A DNA stretch of 64,000 nt from Mycobacterium lentiflavum (GTDB lineage: Bacteria; Actinomycetota; Actinomycetes; Mycobacteriales; Mycobacteriaceae): NCBI RefSeq assembly GCF_022374895.2, contig NZ_CP092423.2:3100001-3164000 (forward strand), in the 5' to 3' direction. Shown one piece after another: positions 37,702 to 49,614 of this stretch (positions are counted from its first letter, which is position 1; each line of letters starts with the position of its first letter). Under the pieces are notes generated by a model. The model ran no database searches. It worked only from the letters and a program-made list of their open reading frames with translations, and was not told where the DNA came from. Made by a program: the position numbers and the translations under genes.

Positions 37702-37843
37702 TTCACGTCACAGCGAACACCTTTTCTGTCGTCGACTCCGAATTGCTGGCAGTCACACGAGAATTCGGGAAGGGTGAACCGTTCGCCTCACCCGCGCGTG
37801 GCTAGATATCAAGCGCTATACCTAGCTGGGTGGAGGAGTGATC

Positions 37844-39397
37844 GTGAATGTTGCCCTAGAGCCGCGGTACGACGTCGTCGTCTGCGGGGCCGGGTCGTCG
37901 GGTTCGGTAATCGCTGGACGGTTGGCGGAAAATCCCGATGTCACCGTCTTGCTCTTGGAGGCCGGCGGCAGCGATGAGGTGCCCAGCGTAACCGAGGCCA
38001 AACAGTGGCCACTGAACCTGGGCACCGACCGCGACTGGGGATTTGCTTCGGAGCCCGATCCGGGGCTGAACGGCCGCTCGATCCCGTTTTCGATGGGTAG
38101 GGTGCTCGGTGGCGGTTCCAGCATCAACGTGATGATCTGGGCGCGCGGACATCGCAGCGACTGGGACCTTTTCGCGGCCGAATCCGGTGAACCGGCCTGG
38201 GGTTACGAGCCGGTCCTGGACTTGTACCGGCAGGTCGAGGACTGGCACGGCATGGGTGAGCCGAACCATCGCGGCACGGGCGGGCCGGTCTTCGTGCAGC
38301 CGACGCCCGACGCGCATCCGGTCGCTACCACGGCGGTGAACGCCGCCAGGACACTGGGGATTCCGACCTATCAGAGCCCCAACGGCCGGCTGATGGAAGA
38401 GATGCGCGGTGCCGCCATCACCGACGTGCGATACCGCGGCGGGAAGCGAATATCCCTTTTCCGCACGTATACGGCGCCTCATCTGGACAAGCCGAACCTG
38501 ACTGTGGCGCCGCATGCTCTGGTGACGCGGGTGACATTCCAGGGCGGTCGGGCCTCCGGCGTCGAAGCAATCCACGACGGCGCTGTCCACCACATCACCG
38601 CGAATGCCGAGGTGGTTTTGTCCCTCGGGGCGATTCACACCCCCAAGGTCCTGATGCGGTCCGGTGTAGGCGACACCGACGAACTGCGCCGCGCCGGAGT
38701 CAGCGTCCGTCAGCACCTTCCCGGGGTCGGACGCAACTTTCAAGACCACTACGGATTCAGCTGCATATGGGAGTTTCCCGAGGACATGCAAAGCAGCACC
38801 CAAGCGGGGGCGGCATTGTTCTGGGACTCCGGACTCGGCGACGCTGATGGACCGGATCTCTTCGCGTGCCTGGGGGCATTGCCGATGGCCACGCCAGAGA
38901 ACATCGCGAAATACGTCATGCCACAAAACGGCTGGAGCCTATTCGGCTCACTCACGCATCCGAAAAGCCTTGGCCGGGTGCGCTTGTCGGGACCGGGTCC
39001 CACCGATCCGATTCGGATCGAAGCCAACGCGCTGTCCGATCCGCACGATGTCAAGACTGCAGTCGCCGGCATCGAAACCCTGCGCGAGATCGGCAATGCC
39101 GCCGAGCTTCGCCCGTTTGTCACGCGCGAGGTGATGCCCGGAGAACTCACCGGCGACGAGCTGGAAACGTACTTGCGCAACGCGGTGACCACTTATTGGC
39201 ACGAATCGGGAACGGCGAAGATGGGCCGCGACTCGATGTCGGTGGTAGACGGCCGTCTCAACGTCTACGGCGTCGAGAATCTGCGCGTCGCCGACGCGTC
39301 GATCATGCCGCGCATAACCAGCGGCAACACGATGGCACCTTGCGTCGTGATTGGTGAGCGCGCCGCGCAGTTCATCAAGGCCGAACATCGGCTCTGA
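37844..39397 (+). CDS. GMC-family FAD oxidoreductase
   Basis: This flavoprotein of 517 residues has the N-terminal ADP-binding VCGAGSSGSVIAGRL, GMC signature 1 around GRVLGGGSSINVMIWARG, signature 2 LSLGAIHTPKVLMRSG and the C-terminal catalytic region TYWHESGTAKMG with VADASIMPRITSGN. Members oxidise alcohols such as choline or alkanols using FAD and oxygen or another acceptor. GTG 37844 has GGAGGA six bases upstream, better placed than GTG 37838. It is not obviously in an operon. Confidence 0.9.
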   Translation: MNVALEPRYDVVVCGAGSSGSVIAGRLAENPDVTVLLLEAGGSDEVPSVTEAKQWPLNLGTDRDWGFASEPDPGLNGRSIPFSMGRVLGGGSSINVMIWARGHRSDWDLFAAESGEPAWGYEPVLDLYRQVEDWHGMGEPNHRGTGGPVFVQPTPDAHPVATTAVNAARTLGIPTYQSPNGRLMEEMRGAAITDVRYRGGKRISLFRTYTAPHLDKPNLTVAPHALVTRVTFQGGRASGVEAIHDGAVHHITANAEVVLSLGAIHTPKVLMRSGVGDTDELRRAGVSVRQHLPGVGRNFQDHYGFSCIWEFPEDMQSSTQAGAALFWDSGLGDADGPDLFACLGALPMATPENIAKYVMPQNGWSLFGSLTHPKSLGRVRLSGPGPTDPIRIEANALSDPHDVKTAVAGIETLREIGNAAELRPFVTREVMPGELTGDELETYLRNAVTTYWHESGTAKMGRDSMSVVDGRLNVYGVENLRVADASIMPRITSGNTMAPCVVIGERAAQFIKAEHRL

Positions 39398-39475
39398 CGT
39401 GCGGATCAGTCCGCGCCGCTGTCGGCTCCGAATGCACAGTACCAATCATCAACGCGTGGATAGGAATCCGATCTC

Positions 39476-40266
39476 ATGTTGGAAGTAATAGACAAGGGTG
39501 AACCCAGCCAAGAACACCCGCACTCATTGCCCTTTGTGCACGGCGGCTTCCAGGGCGCATGGTGCTGGGATGTGCACTTTCTGGACTACTTCGCCGAGCG
39601 CGGGTTTCGTGTCGTTGCGCCCAGCTACCGCGGCCACGGTCGTAGCCCGGTGGACAGACCGATGCGTTTGTGTTCGATTTCGGACTTCGTCGCCGACATT
39701 TCTTCCGTCGCGAACAGGATTGCACCACAACCGATCCGATCGGACATTCGATGAGCGGATTCATTGTGCAGAAGTATCTCGAAAACAACGACGCACCGGC
39801 CGGGGTGCTGCTCGCATCCGCGCCGCCGCGCGGACATCTACGGTCCATGCTGCGCACAATGCGCCAACGGCCCTGGGGCTGCATGAAATTCGCCTTCAGC
39901 GGCCGGCCCAGCGACTTCTACGGGGGGACGGTGGCAGGGGCGCGCGAGCTGTTCTTCAGCGAACAGACACCCGAATCCCTCATCAGCGACGGCACCGAGC
40001 GGCTGCAGCCGGACAGCACTCGGGCGATCCTCGGCGACATGGTCGCGCTCAACCTGGTCAAGACCGCGCGGGTGACCACGCCGCTGCTGGTGCTCGGGGG
40101 CGAGCACGACGCGATTTATCCCCCGTCGGTCGTGCGCAAAACGGCAAAGGCCTACGGCACCCAGGCGACGATCATCGCGGGCATGGGACACAGTGGGTCA
40201 GTGGAACCCACGTGGGCGACCCTGGCCGATCACATCGCGTCATGGCTACAGGAGCGAGGACTGTAG
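39476..40266 (+). pseudogene. Alpha/beta hydrolase split by a frameshift
   Basis: Residues from ATG 39476 read as an alpha/beta hydrolase (FVHGGFQGAWCWDVH, YRGHGRSP) to about 39740. The frame then shifts by one. The rest continues in another frame from PIGHSMSGFIVQKYLE through LLVLGGEHDAIYPP to IIAGMGHSG, giving nucleophile Ser, Asp and His. The break falls within the repetitive CCGATCCGATCGG just before the nucleophile elbow. It may be a true pseudogene or a sequencing error, since all else is intact. Confidence 0.75.
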
Positions 40267-40282
40267 GCGTCACCGATCTTGC

Positions 40283-40288
40283 TACGAT
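40283..40288 (+). promoter_or_regulatory. Leaderless -10 box
   Basis: TACGAT ends exactly six bases before GTG 40295, so transcription would begin on the start codon. No ribosome site is present. Confidence 0.5.
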
Positions 40289-40294
40289 CGCGCG

Positions 40295-41086
40295 GTGCCC
40301 GATTCGGCTGTGCCACGATCTGTTTCACGACGCGAAGCGTTCAAATACGCGTTGTCGCCGGCGCTGCTGAGCCTGGCCCCGCTGGCAACGCCGTTCGGCG
40401 TGCAGCGAGCATCGGCCGCCGACATCCAGCTGATTGACTTTGCGGAGAAGAGGATCACACCGGACGAGATCAAGGCGGCGGGGTACGCCGGGGTGATCAA
40501 CTACGTCTCCGCCGAGCGGCCCGGTGCCCATTTCGAGGCCAAGCCGATCACCCGCGAGTACGCGGACTCGCTACGCGCGGCGGGCCTGCAGATCGTTAGC
40601 AACTTCCAGTACGGCAAGCCCGGATGGCCCGCCACCCCGTCGGATCTGACCCGCGGACACGACGGTGGTGTCGCGGACGCTCAAACGGCTCAGCAGCTGC
40701 ATGCCGCGGCAGGCGGACCGAGCTCGGCGCCGATCTTTTTCAGCGTCGACGACGATATCGATCAGAACACTTGGAATAGCCTTGCCGTCGAATGGTTTCG
40801 GGGAATCAACTCGGTCCTCGGCGTGGGCCGCACCGGCATCTACGGCCACTACAACGCGTGTGGGTGGGCCATCAGGGACGGGGTGATCGGCAACTCGTCC
40901 AGCGCGGGGCATCGCTGGGCGTGGCAAACCCGGTCATGGTCGCACGGCCAGCGCGAGCCGATGGCGGTGCTCTACCAGGCGGTCGTCAACAGCCCATCGA
41001 ATCCCGGGCCGCTGCTGGGCGGCATCAATGTGGATGTCGACGACGTCCTCGCGGCCGACTACGGACAGTGGGATCTCGGCCGCTGA
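40295..41086 (+). CDS. Tat-exported DUF1906 (glycoside hydrolase-like) protein
   Basis: This protein of 263 residues has a twin-arginine signal (SRREAFKYAL then a hydrophobic run to ASAAD near residue 42). It is followed by a DUF1906 domain, a TIM-barrel fold related to GH25 lysozymes: IDFAEKRITPDEIKAAGY, PIFFSVDDDID and GIYGHYNACGWA. DUF1906 proteins are thought to act on cell-wall peptidoglycan, though catalysis is not established. GTG 40295 matches a leaderless promoter. Confidence 0.85.
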   Translation: MPDSAVPRSVSRREAFKYALSPALLSLAPLATPFGVQRASAADIQLIDFAEKRITPDEIKAAGYAGVINYVSAERPGAHFEAKPITREYADSLRAAGLQIVSNFQYGKPGWPATPSDLTRGHDGGVADAQTAQQLHAAAGGPSSAPIFFSVDDDIDQNTWNSLAVEWFRGINSVLGVGRTGIYGHYNACGWAIRDGVIGNSSSAGHRWAWQTRSWSHGQREPMAVLYQAVVNSPSNPGPLLGGINVDVDDVLAADYGQWDLGR

Positions 41087-41093
41087 GCCGCGC

Positions 41094-41969
41094 CTAAATG
41101 CCCAGCGGCACCGAACTGCCGGTCGCCTGGGGCGTCGTCGAGGCGATGAAGTTTTCCAGGATGTCCGCCACGGCCATCGGTGCCTCCACGTGAGGGAAGT
41201 GCCCGACGCCCTCGAGTACCTCGAGGCGGCTGCCCTCGAGCGCGTCGTGAGCGGCGTAGGCGTGCGCGACGGGAATGATCCGATCCTGATCGCCCCAGAT
41301 CAGCACCGTGGGTAACCCGGCGGCGACGTGCAGCTTGTTGAGCGCGCTGACGGCCTGGCCGCGGTAGTCCACGACCGAGCGCAACGTGCGCAGGAACGCC
41401 TGGCGGGTCCGCGCGTCCGACAGCGAGCAGTACGCCTGCCACATCTCGGTGGCGCGCGGCGATTGAATTCCTGCCGAGGTCAGCCACGAACCCAGTTTGT
41501 TGCCGAGGTTCAACACCGGCCGCGGCGCGACGACGGGCAACAGCAACTCCGCGCCCGGCGCGGACAACATTCGCAGCACCGGGCTCAGCTCCGGACCGAG
41601 GCCGCCGCTGCCGATTAGGGCCAGGCGCTCGCAGTAGTCGCGGTGCTGATGAGTGAACTGCATCGCGATGCCGCCGCCGAGCGACTGCCCGACCACGGTC
41701 GCGCGAGACACGCCGAGCTCGTCGAGCAGATCACGCAGCGAGACCGCGAACGCACCCAGCGAGTAGTCACCGCGCGGCTTTGCCGACTCGCCGTGGCCGA
41801 GCAGGTCAGGTGCGATGACCCGGTATTTTTTGGCTAGCTGTGGGATGATCGAACGCCAGGTGGCCGAGCTGCCGGCCATCCCGTGGATCAGCAGCAGCGC
41901 ATGGCCGTGGCCCGCTTCCCGGTAGGCGATCCGGTCGCCGTGGAGTTCGAGGTAGCTCAATTCGCTCAT
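41094..41969 (-). CDS. Alpha/beta hydrolase, Ser nucleophile
   Basis: This protein of 291 residues has LLIHGMAGSS (oxyanion), nucleophile elbow VGQSLGGG with Ser96, Asp in WGDQDRIIPV and His in GVGHFPHVEAP, a complete triad. It resembles meta-cleavage product hydrolases and lipase-like mycobacterial hydrolases. AAGGGG precedes ATG 41969. An HxlR gene lies about 110 bases upstream in the same direction, so co-transcription is possible. Confidence 0.87.
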   Translation of the reverse strand: MSELSYLELHGDRIAYREAGHGHALLLIHGMAGSSATWRSIIPQLAKKYRVIAPDLLGHGESAKPRGDYSLGAFAVSLRDLLDELGVSRATVVGQSLGGGIAMQFTHQHRDYCERLALIGSGGLGPELSPVLRMLSAPGAELLLPVVAPRPVLNLGNKLGSWLTSAGIQSPRATEMWQAYCSLSDARTRQAFLRTLRSVVDYRGQAVSALNKLHVAAGLPTVLIWGDQDRIIPVAHAYAAHDALEGSRLEVLEGVGHFPHVEAPMAVADILENFIASTTPQATGSSVPLGI

Positions 41970-42079
41970 AATCAGACCCCTTGCCCCAGCCTTGGTGGTA
42001 GTTGGATACACCGGCGATTACCCAAGAATACGCAACTTACGCCTTCGTAGGTTACTGGCGGGTAATAGTGTGGCAGGCC

Positions 42080-42415
42080 TCACTCCGGGCGAATGTCGGT
42101 CCGCCGCGCCCAGTCGTCGGCCCAGGCTTGGAGCGGTTTCAATGCCGCCATGAGTGACAGCCCTTGCCGGGTGAGGTGGTAGCCGCCATCGGAGTGATCC
42201 AGGATGTGCAGCGCCCGCAGTTCCTTGAGCCGGGCATTCAGGGAGCCGGGATTCATCTCGGATGCCGCCTGCAGGCCACGAAACGTCAACGGGCCGGAAC
42301 GCAATTCCCACAAGATGCGCAGCGCGCCCCGTCGGCCAAGGGCATCAAAGGCGACCATGATTGGCCGTCCGGTGGACGACCCTCGCACTGGCGACCCGAA
42401 CTGCGGAGCGGACAT
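42080..42415 (-). CDS. HxlR-family regulator, short form
   Basis: This winged-helix protein of 111 residues has the HxlR core (LGRRGALRILWELRSGPLTF, GSLNARLKELRALHIL, YHLTRQG) but no N-terminal Cys, so it is not a thiol sensor of the YodB type. ATG 42415 abuts a palindrome in the gap to the divergent AhpD-like gene. It probably regulates that gene and itself. Confidence 0.83.
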   Translation of the reverse strand: MSAPQFGSPVRGSSTGRPIMVAFDALGRRGALRILWELRSGPLTFRGLQAASEMNPGSLNARLKELRALHILDHSDGGYHLTRQGLSLMAALKPLQAWADDWARRTDIRPE

Positions 42416-42433
42416 GCTTCATATTTTGAAGCA
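42415..42433. promoter_or_regulatory. HxlR operator candidate
   Basis: TGCTTCAtatttTGAAGCA has perfect 7-bp arms. It touches the HxlR start codon and lies eight bases before TAGAGT (42442-42447), the -10 of the divergent gene. Confidence 0.6.
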
Positions 42434-42441
42434 CTTGCGCG

Positions 42442-42447
42442 TAGAGT
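42442..42447 (+). promoter_or_regulatory. Leaderless -10 box
   Basis: TAGAGT ends six bases before ATG 42454, predicting a leaderless mRNA whose -35 region is covered by the adjacent palindrome. Confidence 0.5.
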
Positions 42448-42453
42448 GCCAGC

Positions 42454-43014
42454 ATGACTCGCTATAAAAATCGTAGCGCGCGCATTGCGCCCGCCTCGCC
42501 GCCGTTGCCAGCCGAGATCCAGCAGGCCATCGACGCCGTCATGCACGGCAGGCCTCCGCTGGTGCTCTTCACCACGTTGGCCCGCGACCGCCGACTATTC
42601 TTCAAATTCTTCAACTCCGGCTTGCTTGACCGCGGGCATTTGACGATTCGGCAGCGCGAGATCGTCATCGACAGGGTCACCGCGGCCTGCGGCGCCGAAT
42701 ACGAGTGGGGAGTGCACGTGACCACGTTCGCGGCCAAGGCGGGCCTGACCGAGGACCAGATCACATCGCTGACAATCGGGACACCGGAGGATGAGGGCTG
42801 GGACGATGGCGATCGCGTCCTGATCCGCTTCTGCGACAGCCTGCACCGCAACTGCACCGTCGACGACGATTTGTGGGCGGAGTTGAGCAGCTACCACAGC
42901 GACGAAGCCATCCTGGAGCTGCTGATGCTCGCCGGCGCCTACCGAACGGTCAGCTATCTCGTGAATGCCCTGCGTCTGCCGCTCGAGGACGGTGCCCGCG
43001 CCTTCCCGACGTAG
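42454..43014 (+). CDS. Carboxymuconolactone decarboxylase-family protein
   Basis: This protein of 186 residues has the CMD core LTIRQREIVIDRVTAACGAE, then YEWGVHVTTFAAKAGL (Glu69, Cys79, Glu82, Trp85, His88). There is a single Cys rather than the AhpD CxxC, so a decarboxylase-type or structural role is likelier than peroxidase action. It is divergent from the HxlR gene and followed by a strong hairpin. Confidence 0.86.
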   Translation: MTRYKNRSARIAPASPPLPAEIQQAIDAVMHGRPPLVLFTTLARDRRLFFKFFNSGLLDRGHLTIRQREIVIDRVTAACGAEYEWGVHVTTFAAKAGLTEDQITSLTIGTPEDEGWDDGDRVLIRFCDSLHRNCTVDDDLWAELSSYHSDEAILELLMLAGAYRTVSYLVNALRLPLEDGARAFPT

Positions 43015-43036
43015 CCGCGCATTTCGGGCTGCGTAC

Positions 43037-43077
43037 GGACGACACCCCGCGAGCGCAGCGCCCACGGGGTGTCGTCC
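43037..43077. terminator. Bidirectional terminator hairpin
   Basis: This is a perfect 13-bp stem (GGACGACACCCCG and its complement) with a 15-base loop, between the convergent CMD and katG genes. There is no U-tract. Confidence 0.72.
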
Positions 43078-43099
43078 AGCACTGACGATCAGGCCGATA

Positions 43100-45798
<2,699 letters not shown>

Positions 45799-45834
45799 GA
45801 GTTTCTGCAGGCAACACCGCGTAAAGATTTGGCG

Positions 45835-47094
45835 TCAGGAACCTGGCTTCACCGCGCTGCCGCCGCGCCACTGGTCCCAGCTGAGGGTCCAGTCACCGTT
45901 TTGGGCCAGCCGCAACGGTGGCCCGCCGCTGTTGCGGATCTCGACCACATCACCGGGCACGGAGAAGTCGTAGAACCATTTCGCGTTGTCGCCGTTGAGG
46001 TTCAGGCATCCGTGCGAGGTATCGGTGTGTCCCTGTGCCCACACCGTTGCGTCGAGCTGGTGCAGATAGATGCCGTCGATGCTGATTCGGGTGGCGTAGT
46101 TGATGGTCTCCCGGTAGCCGAGGCGGGAATTCTTAGGCAGCCCAAACGTCGAGGAGTCCATCACCACGGGGTTCCCTTTGTCGAGCACGGTGTAGACACC
46201 CGAGGGGGTCCACAGCGAAATCTTCTGCGCACCGACCGTCTCGATGCCGCCCATCCCCATCGAGGTGGGCATGGTGCGAACCAGAGCACCGTTGCTGAAG
46301 ACGCTCACCATCTTGGTGGCATCGTCGGCGATCGAGACGTGTGCGTCACCGATCCGGAACGACACTCGGCTATCTTCCTGCCCGAATAGGCCGTCGCCCA
46401 AGGCAATCCCGTAGATCTTCGCTTCGGCGGTGACGGTGGTGCCGGGCGCGTAGTAGTGCTCCGGCCGCCAGTGGGCGTGCTGCGCATCCACCCAGAACCA
46501 TGAGCCCTGCACCGCCGGGTTCGTGGTCACCGTCAACCGACGCTCGGCAGCGGCGCGGTCCGCGATCTTTTCATCGAAGTGGGCCACGATCACGGTGCCG
46601 ACGCCGTAGGTGCCGCCGTCTCGCAGCGCGGTCTCCGAAGTGGCGGTGAACGACACCTTCGTCTGATTTGATGGCTGTAGCGTGGAGAACGACGAAACAT
46701 GGTTTGCCACAACGCCGCTCGGGCCCCGGCTGCTGACGTTCAGCGTATAGGTGCGCCCGTAGCCCAGGGGAGTCGTGGGCTTCCAGACAGTGTTGTCCGG
46801 CGTCATCACTCCCTCGATGGACTTGCCGGCCTCATTGACCATGCGGACCTCGGCGAGCGTCCCGTTCTTGGCCTTCACCTGCACCAGCGAAACAGGGTCG
46901 ACGTCTCGTGCGTTGACACCGGGAGTAATCGAAATCTCCGGAGCCTCAGTCGCTTTCGCAGAGCAATCCGAGCAGCGCGGGGATATGGCGATCTGAATCG
47001 TGGCGCAAAGTCCAAGGATGACGAATACGCACAGCAAGATCCGGTGCGCCGGTCGAAACCGCCGCAGGAATTCAGCACCGTTGCTGGGGTTCAT
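45835..47094 (-). CDS. L,D-transpeptidase
   Basis: This protein of about 419 residues has an N-terminal membrane anchor (about 20-38). Two Ig-like domains lead to a C-terminal YkuD domain with the catalytic motif HTDTSHGCLNL (Cys363, with His361 in SHGC) and IDGIYLHQL. These enzymes form 3-3 cross-links in mycobacterial peptidoglycan. An extracytoplasmic SPRCSDCSA near the anchor could be a disulfide or a non-canonical lipidation region. ATG 47094 is favoured over 47106, which is too close to AAGG. Confidence 0.9.
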   Translation of the reverse strand: MNPSNGAEFLRRFRPAHRILLCVFVILGLCATIQIAISPRCSDCSAKATEAPEISITPGVNARDVDPVSLVQVKAKNGTLAEVRMVNEAGKSIEGVMTPDNTVWKPTTPLGYGRTYTLNVSSRGPSGVVANHVSSFSTLQPSNQTKVSFTATSETALRDGGTYGVGTVIVAHFDEKIADRAAAERRLTVTTNPAVQGSWFWVDAQHAHWRPEHYYAPGTTVTAEAKIYGIALGDGLFGQEDSRVSFRIGDAHVSIADDATKMVSVFSNGALVRTMPTSMGMGGIETVGAQKISLWTPSGVYTVLDKGNPVVMDSSTFGLPKNSRLGYRETINYATRISIDGIYLHQLDATVWAQGHTDTSHGCLNLNGDNAKWFYDFSVPGDVVEIRNSGGPPLRLAQNGDWTLSWDQWRGGSAVKPGS

Positions 47095-47227
47095 CGGAAT
47101 GCGCATCCTTGGGGTTTCTCATCAGCCGGCTCGAGGTTGAACCCGCGCGGAGACAACATCGCGTAAAAAGTAACCGCACGGGCGCCGGCTGAAACGTCCT
47201 CGCCGGTTGCGAGAGGATCATGGCGTC

Positions 47228-47998
47228 ATGGCCGACGACGAACTCGACACGCTGTATTCGGGGCAGCCCAGTGCCTTCACGGCCCAGCGCGCCGAATTGT
47301 CCGCGGCCGCTCGGCGCCGGGGCGACGAGGCCGCCGCCAAACGGATCTCGGCCAGCCGCAAACCGACCACCGCGGCCTGGGTGGTCAATCGGCTTGCGAT
47401 CGGGGACAAGGACGTCACGCGGCGACTTGCCGACCTGGGCGACCGGTTGCGCGCCGCGCATGCAGCGATGGATGGCCACCGCATCCGCGAGCTGACCGGC
47501 GAGCAGCATCGACTGATCCAAGACCTGGTTCGTAAGGCCTTCGACACGGCCGGCATCAGCCCGTCGGCCGCGGTGCGTGAGGACGTCACGAGCACGCTGC
47601 AGGCCGCGATCGCCGATCCCGAGGTCATGGCGCGGCTGGGGCGACTGGACCGCCCCGAGCAATGGTCGGGCTTCGGCGCTTACGGCGATGCCGCTGAACC
47701 GGGGCCCGCCAAACCGCGCGAGAAGGGCCGCGAGAAGGGTCTTGAGCGCCGGTTGGCGAAACTCACCGCGGCGGTTGCGGCCGCCGAGCAAGACAAGGCC
47801 GACGCCGACGACAAGCTGGCGCAATCGAAATCCGCGAGGGAGACGGCCCGCGAGCGTCGTGACGAGGCGCTTGTCGACCTCCGCAAGGCGGAACGCGAGC
47901 TCGACCGCGCCGAAAAGAACTATGGCAAGGCACAACAAGCCAGCCACGATGCCGCCGAACTGCTCCGCGAAGCCAAAGCGCTCCTGCAGCAACGCTAG
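47228..47998 (+). CDS. Coiled-coil conserved hypothetical protein
   Basis: This soluble protein of 256 residues begins DELDTLYSGQPSAFTAQRAE and has the conserved KRISASRKPTTAAWVVNRLA segment, followed by DVTSTLQAAIADPEVMARLG. Residues from about 170 to the end form one long charged heptad coiled coil (KPREKGREKGLERRLAKL onwards). The family is conserved in actinobacteria and I know no function. It is followed by the FAD-Rieske gene. Confidence 0.75.
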   Translation: MADDELDTLYSGQPSAFTAQRAELSAAARRRGDEAAAKRISASRKPTTAAWVVNRLAIGDKDVTRRLADLGDRLRAAHAAMDGHRIRELTGEQHRLIQDLVRKAFDTAGISPSAAVREDVTSTLQAAIADPEVMARLGRLDRPEQWSGFGAYGDAAEPGPAKPREKGREKGLERRLAKLTAAVAAAEQDKADADDKLAQSKSARETARERRDEALVDLRKAERELDRAEKNYGKAQQASHDAAELLREAKALLQQR

Positions 47999-48057
47999 CC
48001 ACGGATTCCGAGCAGCGGCCGCGTTTCCGGGTGGCAACGCCGGGTATCAGGCCAGCC

Positions 48058-49569
48058 ATGACTTCTCTTTGGCTCGCCGATCGAACCCAACCGCCGTGGA
48101 CTGCGAGCCACCTCGACGATGGGTCCCACTCCGCCGAGATCATCGTGGTGGGCGCCGGCATCACGGGCCTGATGACGGCTGTCTTGCTGGCCCGCGCCGG
48201 CAAGGAGGTGATGGTGGTGGAGGCGCGCAGCGTAGGCGCCTGCGCCACCGGCAACACCACCGCCAAGATCAGCCTGCTGCAGGGCACCCATTTGTCGAAG
48301 GCGTTGCCGCGGCACGGCAAGGAGCTGGCCCGCGCCTACGTGGACGGCAACCGGGAGGGCCAGGGCTGGATAGTCGAACACTGCCGATCGCGCGGCATCG
48401 CCGTGCAACACGAGGACGCCTACACCTACGCCCAGTCCGCCAAGGGGGTGCCGTCGGCGCGGTTGGAACTGAAGGCGTGCCAGGCCGTTGGCCTGCCCGT
48501 CGAGTGGGCCGACGACGCCGACGTGCCGTTTCCGTACCACGGCGGGGTTCGGCTGCCCAACCAAGCGCAGTTCGACCCGATGGAGTTCCTGGACTCGTTG
48601 GCCGCCGAGCTGCTCGACCGCGGCGGACGACTGGTAGAGCGCACCAGGGTTCGGCGGGTGTCCAGTCGCGGCAGCAAGGTGCAGGTGCAGGTGAACGACG
48701 CCGCGCAGCGTGACATCGAACTCGAGGCCGGCACACTGATCCTTGCCACCGGGATCCCGATCCTCGATCGCGGCGGATATTTCGCGCGAGTGAAGCCCAG
48801 CCGCTCGTACTGCCTAGCGTTCAAGGTGCCGGGCGACATCACCCGCCCGATGATGATCTCCACCGACTCACCGACGCGTTCGGTGCGCTACGCTCCGGTC
48901 TCGGACGGGGAGCTGTTGATCGTGGGCGGTGCCGGACACACCGTAGGCCGTAAGAAGAGTCCGGCCAAGGCCCTGGACGAACTCTCGTCGTGGACACGCA
49001 ACCACTTTCCGGGCGCGGAGCAGACTCATTTTTGGTCGGCACAGGACTACACGCCGATCGACCATCTGCCATACGTAGGTCCGATCCTGCCGAATAGCGA
49101 AACCATCTATATTGCAACGGGTTTCAACAAGTGGGGCATGACAAACGGCGCCGCTGCGGCGCTGGCGCTGACGGGCCGCATCCTGGGTGGCCGGATGGAC
49201 TGGTCACGCGCGTTCGCCAGCTGGAGCCCGCACGAGCTGACCGGACTGCTGACCGCGATGCAGGCCAACCTCGAGGTCGGATTCGACATGGCGAAAGGCT
49301 GGATCACTCCGGTCGCCCGCATCGGCCGGCGCAGCCCCGGGCCCGACGAGGGCGGCGTCGTAAGCGGACTCCCATGGCAGTTGGAAGCCAGGAGTCGCGT
49401 CGACGGTACCGAACACCGCGTTTCGCCGGTCTGCCCGCACCTTGGCGGGATAGTGAATTGGAACGACGCCGACCAGGCCTGGGAATGCCCATTGCACGGG
49501 TCGCGATTCGCGCCGGACGGCACGCTACTGGAAGGGCCGGCCACCCGCGACTTGACCGCGTCCCACTGA
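48058..49569 (+). CDS. FAD-dependent oxidoreductase with C-terminal Rieske domain
   Basis: This protein of 503 residues is a fusion. A DAO-type FAD domain (VVGAGITGLMTAVLLARAG at 30-48, TGFNKWGMTNG near residue 360) is followed by a Rieske [2Fe-2S] domain with Cys459, His461, Cys477 and His480 (CPHLGG and CPLHGSRF). The architecture is that of actinobacterial and bacillal YhfW-like proteins, which probably pass electrons from an amine or other reductant through FAD to the cluster. ATG 48058 is used. A 9-bp repeat array begins in its stop codon. Confidence 0.9.
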   Translation: MTSLWLADRTQPPWTASHLDDGSHSAEIIVVGAGITGLMTAVLLARAGKEVMVVEARSVGACATGNTTAKISLLQGTHLSKALPRHGKELARAYVDGNREGQGWIVEHCRSRGIAVQHEDAYTYAQSAKGVPSARLELKACQAVGLPVEWADDADVPFPYHGGVRLPNQAQFDPMEFLDSLAAELLDRGGRLVERTRVRRVSSRGSKVQVQVNDAAQRDIELEAGTLILATGIPILDRGGYFARVKPSRSYCLAFKVPGDITRPMMISTDSPTRSVRYAPVSDGELLIVGGAGHTVGRKKSPAKALDELSSWTRNHFPGAEQTHFWSAQDYTPIDHLPYVGPILPNSETIYIATGFNKWGMTNGAAAALALTGRILGGRMDWSRAFASWSPHELTGLLTAMQANLEVGFDMAKGWITPVARIGRRSPGPDEGGVVSGLPWQLEARSRVDGTEHRVSPVCPHLGGIVNWNDADQAWECPLHGSRFAPDGTLLEGPATRDLTASH

Positions 49570-49609
49570 CACGACTGACACGACTGACGCTATTGACACG
49601 ATTGCCACA
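49565..49609 (+). repeat. Five 9-bp tandem repeats
   Basis: The units are ACTGACACG, ACTGACACG, ACTGACGCT, ATTGACACG and ATTGCCACA. The first unit contains the TGA stop (49567-49569) of the FAD-Rieske gene; the array ends just before the convergent methyltransferase. Confidence 0.85.
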
Positions 49610-49614
49610 CTGAC

